The position numbers were made by a program, and so were the translations under genes. This document shows positions 52,773 to 62,470 of a DNA stretch of 64,000 nt, piece by piece. How positions within the stretch are numbered: the stretch's first letter is position 1; each line of letters begins with the position of its first letter. This stretch comes from Aliiglaciecola sp041538045. GTDB taxonomy: Bacteria; Pseudomonadota; Gammaproteobacteria; Enterobacterales; Alteromonadaceae. The stretch spans positions 1-64,000 of the forward strand of contig NZ_JBGOSE010000010.1 of assembly GCF_041538045.1 (NCBI RefSeq), given 5' to 3'. The notes below the pieces were generated by a model. That model did no database searches. It had not been told where the DNA came from and saw only the letters and a list, made by a program, of their open reading frames with translations.

Positions 52773-53387
52773 CTATTTTGGTCTGGCTAAAGTAAATTTT
52801 TGTTGTTCACTAACTGAAAAATAATCAGCAGGACCTCCACCTCGCATAACCGGTTGATTCTGCGCGGTTTGATATATCCCATCAATAACTGCAGATTTTT
52901 CAATATGAACGGCAACCACCTCGCCTAACACTAGATAACTGTTGCACTCTTCTCCACTTGCGGTTTTTAATCGAATCACTTGAGATGTTTTACACTCCAT
53001 AATAACTGGCGAATTAGCAACGTGAGGGCATTTAACTTTCTCAGAACCTCGCTTTTCTAAACCAGCGAGCTCAAACTCATCACAGTCAACCGTTGCGCTG
53101 GTTTGATTCATATTTTCGGCTAAATCTCTAGTCACTAAATTCCAACAAAACTCACCGTTTTGCTGAGCATTTCTGACCGAATCTTTAAAGCCTAGACTTG
53201 AAAAACCGATAATTGGAGGAGTGTAATTAAATGCGTTGAAAAAACTATAGGGAGCGAGGTTGGCACTACCATCTTCATTTAAGGTTGAAATCCATCCTAT
53301 AGGTCTTGGGGCGATAATAGAATTAAAGGGATCATGTTTTAAAGGGTGCCCATTTTTGGGTTCGTAAAAATGGTAATTGTTCGCCAT
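52773..53387 (-). CDS. flavin reductase-like domain protein
   Basis: The 204-residue product has the FMN-binding split-barrel features of this family: the N-terminal FNSIIAPRPIGWISTLNEDG, SANLAPYSFFNAFNYTPPII, and GFKDSVRNAQQNGEFCWNLV. Members bind FMN and either reduce flavins or act as uncharacterised oxidoreductases. It stands alone, upstream of purC on the same strand with a 122-bp gap from purC's stop side. The substrate is not known. Confidence 0.88.
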   Translation of the reverse strand: MANNYHFYEPKNGHPLKHDPFNSIIAPRPIGWISTLNEDGSANLAPYSFFNAFNYTPPIIGFSSLGFKDSVRNAQQNGEFCWNLVTRDLAENMNQTSATVDCDEFELAGLEKRGSEKVKCPHVANSPVIMECKTSQVIRLKTASGEECNSYLVLGEVVAVHIEKSAVIDGIYQTAQNQPVMRGGGPADYFSVSEQQKFTLARPK

Positions 53388-53509
53388 AACGACCTCTTAT
53401 CAATGGTTCTATGCCGATTACACTTGTAAATATTTGAGCTTTCTCACTTGCTTAATTTAGTTGAGAAAGTTTTAACGGGCAACTAAATTACCTATACGGA
53501 TTGGCTGAA

Positions 53510-54613
53510 TTAATCCACCAATCCGTATTTGTTTTGTAAAACATCAATAATTTCTTGTTTAGGGTTATCGCTAAGATGTATGGGTTTACCAGTGATTTTT
53601 TCAGCTATATTAACGTAGGTTTGTGACAAATCCATCAGCGCCTGTTGGGGCAAAAAATTACGTTGTGCTAATGCGTCACGCTCGGGCATTCTGTCTTTGT
53701 TGAGCAATATGTCAGGCTCTGGAAAATACTGTAACAACATTTGCCTAAAGCCTTCTTTAGAATTTTCTATCACCTTACCATTTCGATATGCAGGGCCATC
53801 CCAAATACGCGATGAATCAGGCGTTCCTACTTCGTCCATGTAAATAAGTTTGTCTCGCCCCAGCCTATCCTTGACATAACCAAACTCAAATTTAGTATCA
53901 ACGAATATTTGGTCAATAGCAGATAACGCTGAAGATATGACATCAAAGCCTTGTTTTAGCAGCTTTTCATACAAATCAACATCATTCACCTGTTTAAAGT
54001 TAAAACGAGTAAAGTGGTCAACAATAGATTGCCTAGTGATGTTGGCATCATCGGCTTCTTGCACACCTGGTATACCTTTTAGCACACCTTTAGTTGATGG
54101 GGTGATGAGCAATTCAGCTAATTTACTGTCCCTTTCTAGGCCTTCAGGCAATTTGATACCACAAAAATCTCGGTCACCTTTGCTGTATGACCGCCACATA
54201 GAGCCAGTAATATATTGTCTTCCAATAGCTTCGATGAGCACTGGTTTGGCTTTTTGTACAATCCATACTAGAGGATGAGGCACGTCGAGAATATGGCTAT
54301 CAGCTAAACCTTGTTGTTTAAATAAATCAAACCAGTGATTAGATATAGCATTTAATGCTGCACCTTTACCTGGTACGCCATCTAAACCTCCTTCAGCACG
54401 CCAAACACAATCAAAAGCTGAGATACGATCGCTAATTACCATCACAGCCAAAGGAGTGTCTTCTGCAACATCATAATTGTGTTGCAGAATAAGCCGGCGA
54501 CTGTCTGCTTCTGTTAACCAATATACTGAGCGAACTTTACCACTATGAACAGGATCATGGGTTCGAATCGGCAAGTCATCATTTACCGCTAAAACCGTGT
54601 TGGCTAAACTCAT
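53510..54613 (-). CDS. purC: phosphoribosylaminoimidazole-succinocarboxamide synthase (long form)
   Basis: SAICAR synthase ligates aspartate to CAIR in purine synthesis. The product has 367 residues, much longer than E. coli PurC (237). It has the SAICAR core GKVRSVYWL, VMISDRISAFDCVWRAEGGL, the YITGSMWRSYSKGDRDFCG region, and DTKFEFGY and YMDEVGTPDSSRIW. The longer form resembles that of vibrios and yeast Ade1-like enzymes. It keeps the position beside bamC and dapA as in E. coli. Confidence 0.95.
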   Translation of the reverse strand: MSLANTVLAVNDDLPIRTHDPVHSGKVRSVYWLTEADSRRLILQHNYDVAEDTPLAVMVISDRISAFDCVWRAEGGLDGVPGKGAALNAISNHWFDLFKQQGLADSHILDVPHPLVWIVQKAKPVLIEAIGRQYITGSMWRSYSKGDRDFCGIKLPEGLERDSKLAELLITPSTKGVLKGIPGVQEADDANITRQSIVDHFTRFNFKQVNDVDLYEKLLKQGFDVISSALSAIDQIFVDTKFEFGYVKDRLGRDKLIYMDEVGTPDSSRIWDGPAYRNGKVIENSKEGFRQMLLQYFPEPDILLNKDRMPERDALAQRNFLPQQALMDLSQTYVNIAEKITGKPIHLSDNPKQEIIDVLQNKYGLVD

Positions 54614-54646
54614 GCTGAAAATTCCAATTTAAGTACGTGTTGTCAA

Positions 54647-55753
54647 TTAGATATCTAGGTTCTCTGTACCCATAGCTTCTTTGAAGTCTGGATACAAATC
54701 AGTCACTTTTTTCACCTCAAAAGGTTCGCTTTCTTCAGTTAGCAAAGTAAAAGCGGTTTTAGGTCCTTGTTTTTTAACTTGGATACGGTAGTCGGTTTTG
54801 TCTAATTCAAGCTGACTATCGCTTTTTGAAAATAAGTTTTCCCACCAGGAGCTCTCTGCTCCACCGTAATTAACGAACAATAGGCCCGTGGATTTATCTA
54901 AATCTTTTACGTTAAAACCTAGTTTACGAAGCACAAGCAATAAACGAGGCCAAACCAAATCATACTCACCATCAACTACATAAGCAGGATCACCATCAGC
55001 ATTGAATCCCATCTCTAAGCCAAAACCGCGACGAATTTGGCGAATTCTTTTCACATCCTCCAAACGAACTTGCTTTTCATAGTGACTGATCACTTGGTTT
55101 AGTATTTCTACTTCATTACGACGAGATTGTTCAAGATTTAAATCAACAATAACCTCTTCACCAACTGTTTCTAAGTAATCACGAAGTACAACTTTCAGCT
55201 TAGCCGTTCGACCATGGGGTTTAACATCTAAATTAAACTCAAATCGACGGCCTATGCTACGTTCAGTAGTTGTCCAATTGAACCAGCTATTGTTTTCATC
55301 TGGTTCAATGATCATCCAATCGGTTACAAGCACTTGCGCTTCTTTGTCAAATTCAACAACACCAATGTCTCTTTCATCCAAGAAACTTATTACCGAATTC
55401 CAAATTGTCGTATCCAAAGGCTCTGAATCATCTATTTGATCAAACCAGACCGTTGCTTCTTTTAATCCTTCCTCAACATGTGACCCAGAGACTAAAGGCA
55501 GCACTAAAGAAGGTGATGTTACAGTTACTTTATCGCCGATGAGTTCTTTAGGCGCATTTTCACCTAGTTCGGGAATATCGTAATCACTTTTCAAATAAGG
55601 AGTGTCTACGTCACTGGGTACTTTATAAGGTACATTTTCTTCAGATTCCACGTAGTCATAATCACCATTGGCACGCTGCCTTTCTTCAAGGCTAGTACAA
55701 CCGCTTAAAGCGCCTACACCTAGACATACTGCTAAAATTGTCAATCGAGCCAT
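54647..55753 (-). CDS. bamC: outer-membrane protein assembly factor BamC
   Basis: BamC is a lipoprotein of the BAM complex that inserts beta-barrels. Starting at 55753, the product begins MARLTILAVCLGVGALSGC with the lipidation cysteine at residue 19, and has 368 residues. An unstructured N-terminal region follows (VPYKVPSDVDTPYLKSDYDIP), then two helix-grip domains. An in-frame ATG at 55804 lies inside dapA and would spoil the signal peptide. dapA ends 22 bp upstream, so dapA-bamC are one operon. Confidence 0.93.
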   Translation of the reverse strand: MARLTILAVCLGVGALSGCTSLEERQRANGDYDYVESEENVPYKVPSDVDTPYLKSDYDIPELGENAPKELIGDKVTVTSPSLVLPLVSGSHVEEGLKEATVWFDQIDDSEPLDTTIWNSVISFLDERDIGVVEFDKEAQVLVTDWMIIEPDENNSWFNWTTTERSIGRRFEFNLDVKPHGRTAKLKVVLRDYLETVGEEVIVDLNLEQSRRNEVEILNQVISHYEKQVRLEDVKRIRQIRRGFGLEMGFNADGDPAYVVDGEYDLVWPRLLLVLRKLGFNVKDLDKSTGLLFVNYGGAESSWWENLFSKSDSQLELDKTDYRIQVKKQGPKTAFTLLTEESEPFEVKKVTDLYPDFKEAMGTENLDI

Positions 55754-55775
55754 GCTTTTTTCCTTTGTGTTTTTT

Positions 55776-56663
55776 CTAACCATTAATTGTAATGCCTGTC
55801 GCACGCATGACGTCTTCGATAACTTTTTTGGATTGGAGTTCCGGAAGAATTAACGGTAAACGTAAAAAAGCACTGTCAATTAAGCCCATTTTGTATAATA
55901 CCCACTTGGGTAAAACAGGATTGGGTTCAATAAATAAAGCGTCGTGAAAGGCTGCAACTGACTGATCAATACGTTTTGCTTCAGCAAAATCCCCAGCCGC
56001 AGCCGCTTCACACATTTTCGCCATTTCAGCCGGGACTATATTAGCCGTAACCGAAATCACACCGTGGCCACCATTGCATAAAAATTCGCAACTCGTTAAA
56101 TCGTCACCACTAAGTAATAAAAAATCGTCTGGCACTAGGGCTTGGGTTTGTTTTAAACGCTCCATATCCCCAGTTGCATCTTTTAATCCAACAATATTTT
56201 TGTGTTTTGCTAATTCAGCAACCGTTTCTGGCAGCATATCCGCTACGGTTCTACCTGGTACATTGTACAACAGAACAGGTAAATCTGTGGCATCAGCAAT
56301 GGCTTCAAAATGAGCAACCATGCCTTTTTGCTGCGGTTTGTTGTAATAAGGCACCACACTTAAAAAGCCAGCAATTCCGGTATTCGCCAATTGTTTACTT
56401 AGAAAAATTGCTTCAGACGTTGAGTTAGCTCCACTGCCTGCAATCACAGGGATTGCATTTTTTGCATATTCAACGGTCTTCTTCACCACTTCGATATGTT
56501 CTTCAAAGGGTAAAGTTGCTGATTCGCCGGTTGTGCCAACTGACACCAAACCATGGGTTCCATTTTCTACATGAAACTCAACAAGCTTTTTAAGTCCAAC
56601 ATAATCTACCTCCCCGTCAGGGTTCATCGGGGTTACAAGTGCTACAAAACTACCTTTAAACAT
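55776..56663 (-). CDS. dapA: 4-hydroxy-tetrahydrodipicolinate synthase
   Basis: DapA condenses pyruvate with aspartate semialdehyde at the entry to lysine and diaminopimelate synthesis. The 295-residue product has the family start MFKGSFVALVTPMNPDGEVD, the GTTGESATL loop (about 43-51), and the active-site tyrosine in LLYNVPGRT. The Schiff-base lysine is in IVGLKDATGD (about 155-164). bamC follows in the same operon; gcvR is divergent. Confidence 0.98.
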   Translation of the reverse strand: MFKGSFVALVTPMNPDGEVDYVGLKKLVEFHVENGTHGLVSVGTTGESATLPFEEHIEVVKKTVEYAKNAIPVIAGSGANSTSEAIFLSKQLANTGIAGFLSVVPYYNKPQQKGMVAHFEAIADATDLPVLLYNVPGRTVADMLPETVAELAKHKNIVGLKDATGDMERLKQTQALVPDDFLLLSGDDLTSCEFLCNGGHGVISVTANIVPAEMAKMCEAAAAGDFAEAKRIDQSVAAFHDALFIEPNPVLPKWVLYKMGLIDSAFLRLPLILPELQSKKVIEDVMRATGITING

Positions 56664-56893
56664 GTTTTCTCCACAAAAATGAGCGCTTAATGGTAATGAT
56701 CAAGCCTGCTAAAAACAAGCAGATAATCAATAAAATAGTATTGCTCGAGTTAGTTTATCAACAAGATTAGCTGGCTGAGGTTTTGTTGGTGTATTTTAGC
56801 TCCGAATAGACAAACTTAAATAGTTGTTTTTTATTAGTTTAAAAATTCCTTTATAATACCCTCATCGTTTTTACTTTGAACTAATTTTAATTA

Positions 56894-57421
56894 ATGAAAC
56901 AACAACTCATCGTTACCATTATGGGTGGCAACAATGTGGGAATTTTAAGTGAAATTTCTAACACCGTCAGCGCCACAGGTTGCAACATATTGGACAGCCG
57001 ACAAGCTTTTTATGGCGAAGACTTTTCCCTCACCATGATTTTGGAAGGGTCGCAGTTAGAAATCACTAAAGCTGAACTTAAATTACCACAAACCTGCCAG
57101 AGCCATGATCTACTATCTATGATGAAGCGTACCAAACGCCATAGTAAGCAAAATTTGGAACACCTTATTGATGTGCAAATAAGTGGTGACGATATCCCTG
57201 GGGTTATTCACAAGGTATCAACTTTGTTAACCAGTTTCGATGCTGCAATTAGTGCTTTGCGGCAACACACTTTCACCGACCAGGATAGTCAAAAAGAGAA
57301 GATGAAAGTAAAGTTCGTAGCAAGTATGCCCCTTGAGGGAGACATGGCCGGCCTCACCAGCCAGTTTAATGCATTACTAGATAGCTTTAATTTGTCAGGT
57401 AAAATCAGCGAAAATCATTAA
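56894..57421 (+). CDS. gcvR: glycine cleavage system transcriptional repressor GcvR
   Basis: GcvR binds GcvA and glycine and represses gcvTHP. The 175-residue product consists of two ACT-like domains: LIVTIMGGNNVGILSEISNT at the start and IDVQISGDDIPGVIHKVSTL from about 97. It is divergent from dapA and 76 bp upstream of bcp, the E. coli dapA/gcvR-bcp arrangement, which supports the name over a general ACT protein. Confidence 0.92.
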   Translation: MKQQLIVTIMGGNNVGILSEISNTVSATGCNILDSRQAFYGEDFSLTMILEGSQLEITKAELKLPQTCQSHDLLSMMKRTKRHSKQNLEHLIDVQISGDDIPGVIHKVSTLLTSFDAAISALRQHTFTDQDSQKEKMKVKFVASMPLEGDMAGLTSQFNALLDSFNLSGKISENH

Positions 57422-57497
57422 TTTGAGTACATAGGTTAGCTGCCCATCTGCTGGAGAATTACCATACATAACTTAACCAATTAATTAGGATCTTTAC

Positions 57498-57965
57498 ATG
57501 AATCAACTACAAGCTGGCGATAAAGCGCCGCTGTTCACCCTGCAAGACCAAAATGATAATGCCGTCGCATTAGCTGATTTAAAAGGCAAGAAAGTTCTTG
57601 TGTATTTTTATCCTAGAGCCTCCACTCCAGGCTGCACTGTGCAAGCTTGCGCTCTAAGAGACACTAAATCGGAACTGGATAAATTAAATGTTGTTATCCT
57701 TGGCATAAGCCCTGATACACCTAAAAAGCTCACCAACTTTACCAACAAGCAAGATCTTAACTTCACCCTACTTGCTGACGAAGATCACGCTGTGTGTGAA
57801 GATTATGGAGTTTGGCAATTGAAGAAATTCATGGGTCGCGAAAATATGGGTGTAGTGCGTACAACTTTTCTGGTTGATGAAAGCGGCAACATCGAACACG
57901 TTTTCAACAAATTCAAAACCAAAGACCACCACCAGGTAGTTTTAGATTATTTAACCAACAAATAA
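57498..57965 (+). CDS. bcp: thioredoxin-dependent peroxiredoxin Bcp
   Basis: Bcp is a PrxQ-type peroxiredoxin that reduces hydrogen and organic peroxides. The 155-residue product has the peroxidatic cysteine in PRASTPGCTVQACALRD with the second cysteine five residues later, the two-cysteine pattern of E. coli BCP (C45/C50). GISPDTPKKL and FLVDESGNIEHVF are also conserved. An intrinsic terminator follows. Confidence 0.97.
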   Translation: MNQLQAGDKAPLFTLQDQNDNAVALADLKGKKVLVYFYPRASTPGCTVQACALRDTKSELDKLNVVILGISPDTPKKLTNFTNKQDLNFTLLADEDHAVCEDYGVWQLKKFMGRENMGVVRTTFLVDESGNIEHVFNKFKTKDHHQVVLDYLTNK

Positions 57966-57989
57966 ATTTAGAGCAAGTGAAACAAAATA

Positions 57990-58015
57990 GGGAGCAAATT
58001 TATGCTCCCTTTTTT
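57990..58015 (+). terminator. intrinsic terminator after bcp
   Basis: GGGAGCA/TGCTCCC with a 6-nt loop is followed by six T residues, 25 bp after the bcp stop. Confidence 0.9.
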
Positions 58016-58046
58016 ATTTAATAACCGTTTTTGCTAGCTTTGTGGT

Positions 58047-59120
58047 TCAAAGGATACTTTCCTGAGGAGGATGTACATTTGGTGACCAAGCGTTGATAAC
58101 GGCTTTAACTAAAGTTGCTAAGGGAATGGCGAAAAATACCCCCCAGAACCCCCACAGACCGCCAAAAAACAGCACAGCGACAATAATATATATGGGATGT
58201 AAGCTCACCGCCTCGGAAAACAATATGGGCACTAACACATTACCATCTAACGCTTGAATAATGGCATAGGCAGCCATTAAATACCAAAAGTCCGAAGTAA
58301 CTCCCCATTGAAACAGCGCCACAATGGCGATGGGTAAAGTGACAACGGCAGCACCTATATAAGGAATTAAAACAGAAAAGCCAACCAGCACTCCCAATAG
58401 TACAGCGTATCGAAGATCCATTAGGGCAAAGGTAATCGAGGACACCGCACCCACAATAATTATTTCAATTACTTTACCACGGATATAATTGGCAATTTGC
58501 AAATTCATTTCGGAACTGACTTGTTTAATCAAGCGTCGTTCGTTGGGCAAAATACGCATTAGATTATCAATCAACAAATTCTTGTCTTTGAGCATAAAAA
58601 ACAGCATCAAGGGTACTAAAATCAGATAAATTAATATTGCACCTAAATCCGCTAGGGAACTAAAAGAGGCCGAGATAAGGGTTTCCCCCACTTGAACAAT
58701 CTTTTGATTGATCTCCTCCAATACATTTTGAATATGATAAATTTGGATAAAGTTTGGATACAAATCAGGCAAGGTCAATAACCACTCTTGTCCCTTATTC
58801 CAGATTTGTGGAGTTTCCTTAATCAAATTGACACTTTGTTGGGTAATAACCGGAACCAATCCAATAAAGGTCAAAATACACACTGCAATAAATGCCAATA
58901 CAATAATAGTAGTGGCATACATACGGTTAATGCCTAACTTCATTAACTGCATTAATGGCCAATCTAGCAAATAGGCGATGACTGCTGCCACAATTACAGG
59001 CATCAGTATATCACCCCAAATAGCGAATAATACGGATACAAAGATCAGTAGCATGAGTAGCATAAGAGAATCCGGATCCGAAAACTTACGCTTATACCAG
59101 CGATCTAACATCTCAAACAT
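58047..59120 (-). CDS. perM: AI-2E family transporter PerM
   Basis: The 357-residue membrane protein has about eight helices and the family-typical motifs GVLVGFSVLIPYIGAAVVTL and FFGGLWGFWGVFFAIPLATL. The E. coli homologue PerM is a putative permease. Relatives act as AI-2 exporters or Na+/H+ antiporters, so the substrate here is open. It is between bcp and bepA as in E. coli. Confidence 0.9.
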   Translation of the reverse strand: MFEMLDRWYKRKFSDPDSLMLLMLLIFVSVLFAIWGDILMPVIVAAVIAYLLDWPLMQLMKLGINRMYATTIIVLAFIAVCILTFIGLVPVITQQSVNLIKETPQIWNKGQEWLLTLPDLYPNFIQIYHIQNVLEEINQKIVQVGETLISASFSSLADLGAILIYLILVPLMLFFMLKDKNLLIDNLMRILPNERRLIKQVSSEMNLQIANYIRGKVIEIIIVGAVSSITFALMDLRYAVLLGVLVGFSVLIPYIGAAVVTLPIAIVALFQWGVTSDFWYLMAAYAIIQALDGNVLVPILFSEAVSLHPIYIIVAVLFFGGLWGFWGVFFAIPLATLVKAVINAWSPNVHPPQESIL

Positions 59121-59431
59121 GTAATTTCCTGCCTATATTTAGTTCTGTGGGGATTGTTTACTCAACACGACAATGGTTGTTTAGCAACTAGCTGCGAGGT
59201 TCGTTTTATAACTGCATAATAATTTACACTATCATTGCACGTTTAATAATTAAATTTAAATGAAATTAGAATATAAGATATCTGCTCTTATATGCTAAGT
59301 GTAATGATATATTACCGCTTGACTTACATAAAACTGACGTAAAAAACTGAACTTATTTGTGTTCAGCTGTTTCAAACAGGCGTATTAACCCATACATTTA
59401 GAGTGGATAGAGAAATTTGAGAGAAGTTAGT
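59121..59431. other. perM-bepA divergent spacer
   Basis: This 311-bp AT-rich spacer should hold promoters for both genes. CTGAACTT at 59347-59354 and TCAAA at 59372-59376 (17 bp between) resemble a sigma-E promoter with one extra base of spacing. E. coli bepA is in the sigma-E regulon. The same site also forms the inverted repeat CTGAAC/GTTCAG (59347-59366), so the match may be chance. Confidence 0.35.
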
Positions 59432-60901
59432 TTGAAAAATATGGTCAAGAGTCTTTTTGTAGCAGTAGCTTCTGTCCTATTCGCGTTCTCCTCAATTTCA
59501 GTGATAGCGCAAGTTAGTGATCAGCACCAGCGCAATGCCTTACCAGAAATTGGTGTGGTAGCGTCAGATGCTATAAGCATTGACAAAGAAATGCAGATTG
59601 GCGAAATACTGATGCGCCAACTTCGTGGTCAAGCACCACTTTTAAATGATCCTTTATTAGATGAATACCTACAAGATTTAGGAAATCGATTAGTTGTACA
59701 AGCTGATAACGTTAAATTTCCGTTTAAGTTTTTTCTAATCAACAATGCCGATATTAACGCATTTGCGTTTTTTGGTGGTCACGTAGGTGTTCACACTGGT
59801 TTAATATTTAATTCAGACAATGAGAGTGAATTAGCCTCCGTACTTGCTCACGAAATTGCCCACGTCACTCAACGCCATATTGCTCGCAAAATGCAGGCAC
59901 AGCAAAAATCCACACCGCTACAGTTAGCTTCCATTTTCGGTAGTGTATTATTGGCTATCGCTAACCCCGAAGCAGGTATGGCGGCCATGAGTGCCACCAA
60001 CGCCGCAGCGCAACAGGCATCAATCAATTATACCCGCTCAAACGAACGAGAAGCTGACCGTATTGGTATTCAGGTATTGGCTCAAAGTGGCTACGATCCC
60101 AATGCTGCAGCAACCTTTTTCGGAAAATTAGCTGAAAAGTATCGTCTTCAATCTACGCCTTTTGCCTATTTGTTAACACACCCTCTACCACAATCGCGTA
60201 TTTCTGATGCTCGTGGTCGTGCAAGTTCATATAATGTTAGACAAGTGCCTGCGAGGCTTAGTTTCCATTTAGCAAAAACGAGAATTATTGCCCGTTATTA
60301 TGGCAACCCGAAAGACAATATAATCTCCTTCATAGATATCATTGATAAACAAAAGTATGTTTTCAAGCAATCTGCTATATATGGCTTGGCCTTATCCTAT
60401 TTTGAAAACGAACAATACCCTGAAGCCCAAAGAATCGTTGATCAGTTAATTAAAGACGATCCTGATAATCTATTTTATCTCGATATCGCCACTGACTTAG
60501 CTATAGCACAAAAGAAATTCGAGCCGGCTATTGCCAGGTTGTCAGAACAAGCAAAACACACTCCTCACAATAGTGTTATTACATTAAATTTAGCCAACAT
60601 ACTGATTAAAAAAGGGGATATCAAACTAGCCACAAGCCTATTAAAAGATTTTCTATTGGTTAACCCAAATAACCTGTTGGCCTTGCAGTTACTTACCGAT
60701 GCATACCTTGAGAGCCGCCAAATGTTAGAAATGCATCAAAGTAAAGCTGAAGTGTTTGTTTTGGTGAGTGCCTATTCCAGAGCCATAGATGAGCTTCACA
60801 ACGCTTATAATTTTGCTGGTGATCGGCAGTTAGAAAAACAGCGTATTAGGGCTAGAATCGATCAGATTAGAGAACAAATTGACAAGATTAAATCTCTTTA
60901 A
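59432..60901 (+). CDS. bepA: beta-barrel assembly-enhancing protease BepA (M48 family)
   Basis: BepA is a periplasmic zinc metalloprotease/chaperone that helps LptD maturation and degrades misassembled barrels. The product has a signal peptide (cleavage near VIAQ), the M48 zinc motif in LAHEIAHVTQRH (HExxH), the third ligand in NEREADRIG, and C-terminal TPR repeats (from about 310). Starts at 59417 (TTG), 59432 (TTG) and 59441 (ATG) are possible. 59432 is preferred because GAGAAG lies 5 nt upstream. Its stop overlaps the convergent thioredoxin gene. Confidence 0.95.
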   Translation: MKNMVKSLFVAVASVLFAFSSISVIAQVSDQHQRNALPEIGVVASDAISIDKEMQIGEILMRQLRGQAPLLNDPLLDEYLQDLGNRLVVQADNVKFPFKFFLINNADINAFAFFGGHVGVHTGLIFNSDNESELASVLAHEIAHVTQRHIARKMQAQQKSTPLQLASIFGSVLLAIANPEAGMAAMSATNAAAQQASINYTRSNEREADRIGIQVLAQSGYDPNAAATFFGKLAEKYRLQSTPFAYLLTHPLPQSRISDARGRASSYNVRQVPARLSFHLAKTRIIARYYGNPKDNIISFIDIIDKQKYVFKQSAIYGLALSYFENEQYPEAQRIVDQLIKDDPDNLFYLDIATDLAIAQKKFEPAIARLSEQAKHTPHNSVITLNLANILIKKGDIKLATSLLKDFLLVNPNNLLALQLLTDAYLESRQMLEMHQSKAEVFVLVSAYSRAIDELHNAYNFAGDRQLEKQRIRARIDQIREQIDKIKSL

Positions 60902-61392
60902 ATCGACTGCATACTTTGGCGTTGGCGCAACTGAATAATTATATTCTGTAAACTTGCGTTACTTTGTTCACCTTGTAGTTGTTTAATCAATGCCCCGTCA
61001 GGACCAATGATAAAAGTAGTAGGTAACGATTTTGGCTTAGTAAACACCGTATTTTCCGGTAAACCAGAGATAACTGTAAATTCAATTTGATACTGTTGTT
61101 TTAACGCCATTAATTCAGAATCAGGTAAGTTATCAAAATTAACGGCTAGCAATGCCACATCAGTTTCACTGCTGGCGAAGCGTTCAAACTCGTTTAACTC
61201 TGGGATCTCTTTTAAACAAGGCGCACACCACTCGGCAAAATAGTTTACAACTAAATACTGACCTTCAAAATCTTGCCACTGGTAACTTTCCCCATCCACA
61301 GTGGTAAAGTCAGATTTAAGACTCATTGATAGGTAAAAACCCGCAACCGCTGCTGCAAATCCGAAACTGACGAAGAGTAATTTTTTAAACAT
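60898..61392 (-). CDS. membrane-anchored TlpA/ResA-like thioredoxin
   Basis: The 164-residue product has an N-terminal signal anchor (about 4-24) and a thioredoxin fold with the redox motif WCAPC in VNYFAEWCAPCLKEIPELN. The cis-proline loop is KSLPTTFIIGPDGALI. It is therefore a periplasm-facing thiol-disulfide reductase, perhaps serving cytochrome c maturation or repair of oxidised proteins. It converges on bepA with a 4-bp overlap of the stop codons. Confidence 0.88.
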   Translation of the reverse strand: MFKKLLFVSFGFAAAVAGFYLSMSLKSDFTTVDGESYQWQDFEGQYLVVNYFAEWCAPCLKEIPELNEFERFASSETDVALLAVNFDNLPDSELMALKQQYQIEFTVISGLPENTVFTKPKSLPTTFIIGPDGALIKQLQGEQSNASLQNIIIQLRQRQSMQSI

Positions 61393-61526
61393 AAACTCTG
61401 TGTTTTCCTATCTAATTCACGGCTTTGGTAATGAAATTAGTACAACAATCCAAATAACATTTGTTGCCACTGTGCATTACCCTTTAGAATACTGCAATTT
61501 AATTGGCAATGAAAAGTAAACTAATT

Positions 61527-61880
61527 ATGCAAAACCTAACAATTTATCATAATCCTCGCTGTAGCAAGAGTCGTCAAACTTTAGAGCTGCTAACCGAAAA
61601 AGGCCTAAAACCAGAAATTATTGAATACTTAAAAACGCCATTATCGGTAACGCAAATTGAAGAACTTATGGCGCTGTTGAAAATTGACGATCCACGTAAA
61701 ATGATGCGTTTAAAAGAAAAAGATTATACAGAGAATAATCTTGGCGATGAAAATGTCACGGTATCTCAATTAATTACAGCAATGGCCACCTACCCTAAAC
61801 TGATTGAGCGCCCAATTGTCGTAAACAATAAGCAAGCTAAAATTGGCCGCCCACCTGAATCTGTACTGGACATTTTATAG
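61527..61880 (+). CDS. arsC: arsenate reductase-like glutaredoxin-dependent protein (YfgD)
   Basis: The product has the ArsC/Spx fold with the catalytic cysteine in IYHNPRCSKSRQTLELL (CxxxSR), and the C-terminal ERPIVVNNKQAKIGRPPESV with the conserved arginine. MQNLTIYH at 61527 matches the short N-terminus of E. coli YfgD; 61503 (TTG) and 61509 (ATG) are alternatives. Whether it reduces arsenate in vivo is not shown; the conserved bepA-arsC-hda neighbourhood fits YfgD. Its stop shares a G with the wrbA GTG start. Confidence 0.92.
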   Translation: MQNLTIYHNPRCSKSRQTLELLTEKGLKPEIIEYLKTPLSVTQIEELMALLKIDDPRKMMRLKEKDYTENNLGDENVTVSQLITAMATYPKLIERPIVVNNKQAKIGRPPESVLDIL

Positions 61881-62470
61881 TGGGCCCAGTTTTAGTTTTG
61901 TACTACAGCTTACATGGTGCAACTCGAAACTTAGCTAACAAAATAGCCTTAGGTGCGCAGATGCAAGGGGCTGAAGTGATCATTCGCACTGTACCTAAAG
62001 TATCTACTGGCATAGACTTTAATCAGCAAGCGGTACCTGAGTCGGGAGACCCGTATGTGACACTAGATGAACTGGCTAACTGCAGTGCGCTGGCGCTAGG
62101 CAGCCCTACTCGATTTGGGAATATGAGTGGGGCCATGAAACACTTCTGGGACTCAACATCCTCACTATGGCTGTCTGCTAATTTGAACGCTAAACCGGCT
62201 TGTGTGTTTACCTCTTCCAGTAGTATGCATGGTGGCCAAGAGTCGACCTTATTAACTATGATGATCCCGTTATTGCATCACGGAATGGTGATCTCTGGAC
62301 TACCCTACTCCGAACCCGAATTGCATACAACTCAGACCGGTGGTAGCCCTTACGGTGTAACTCATGTCAGTTTGCAAAACAAACCTGAATTAAGTCAAGA
62401 CGAACAAGCTTTATGTATTGCCCAGGGAAAACGACTCGCCTCGTTAGCCCAAAAACTAGGACAAAAATGA
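61880..62470 (+). CDS. wrbA: NAD(P)H:quinone oxidoreductase WrbA
   Basis: WrbA is a tetrameric FMN flavodoxin-like quinone reductase that performs two-electron reduction and avoids semiquinones. The 196-residue product has the phosphate loop YYSLHGATRNLA, the diagnostic GSPTRFGNMSGAMKHFWD, and SSSMHGGQESTL, followed by HHGMVISGLPYSEPEL. The start is GTG, overlapping the arsC stop by one base. The next gene overlaps by 4 bp, so arsC-wrbA-DUF2069 are translationally coupled. Confidence 0.95.
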   Translation: MGPVLVLYYSLHGATRNLANKIALGAQMQGAEVIIRTVPKVSTGIDFNQQAVPESGDPYVTLDELANCSALALGSPTRFGNMSGAMKHFWDSTSSLWLSANLNAKPACVFTSSSSMHGGQESTLLTMMIPLLHHGMVISGLPYSEPELHTTQTGGSPYGVTHVSLQNKPELSQDEQALCIAQGKRLASLAQKLGQK

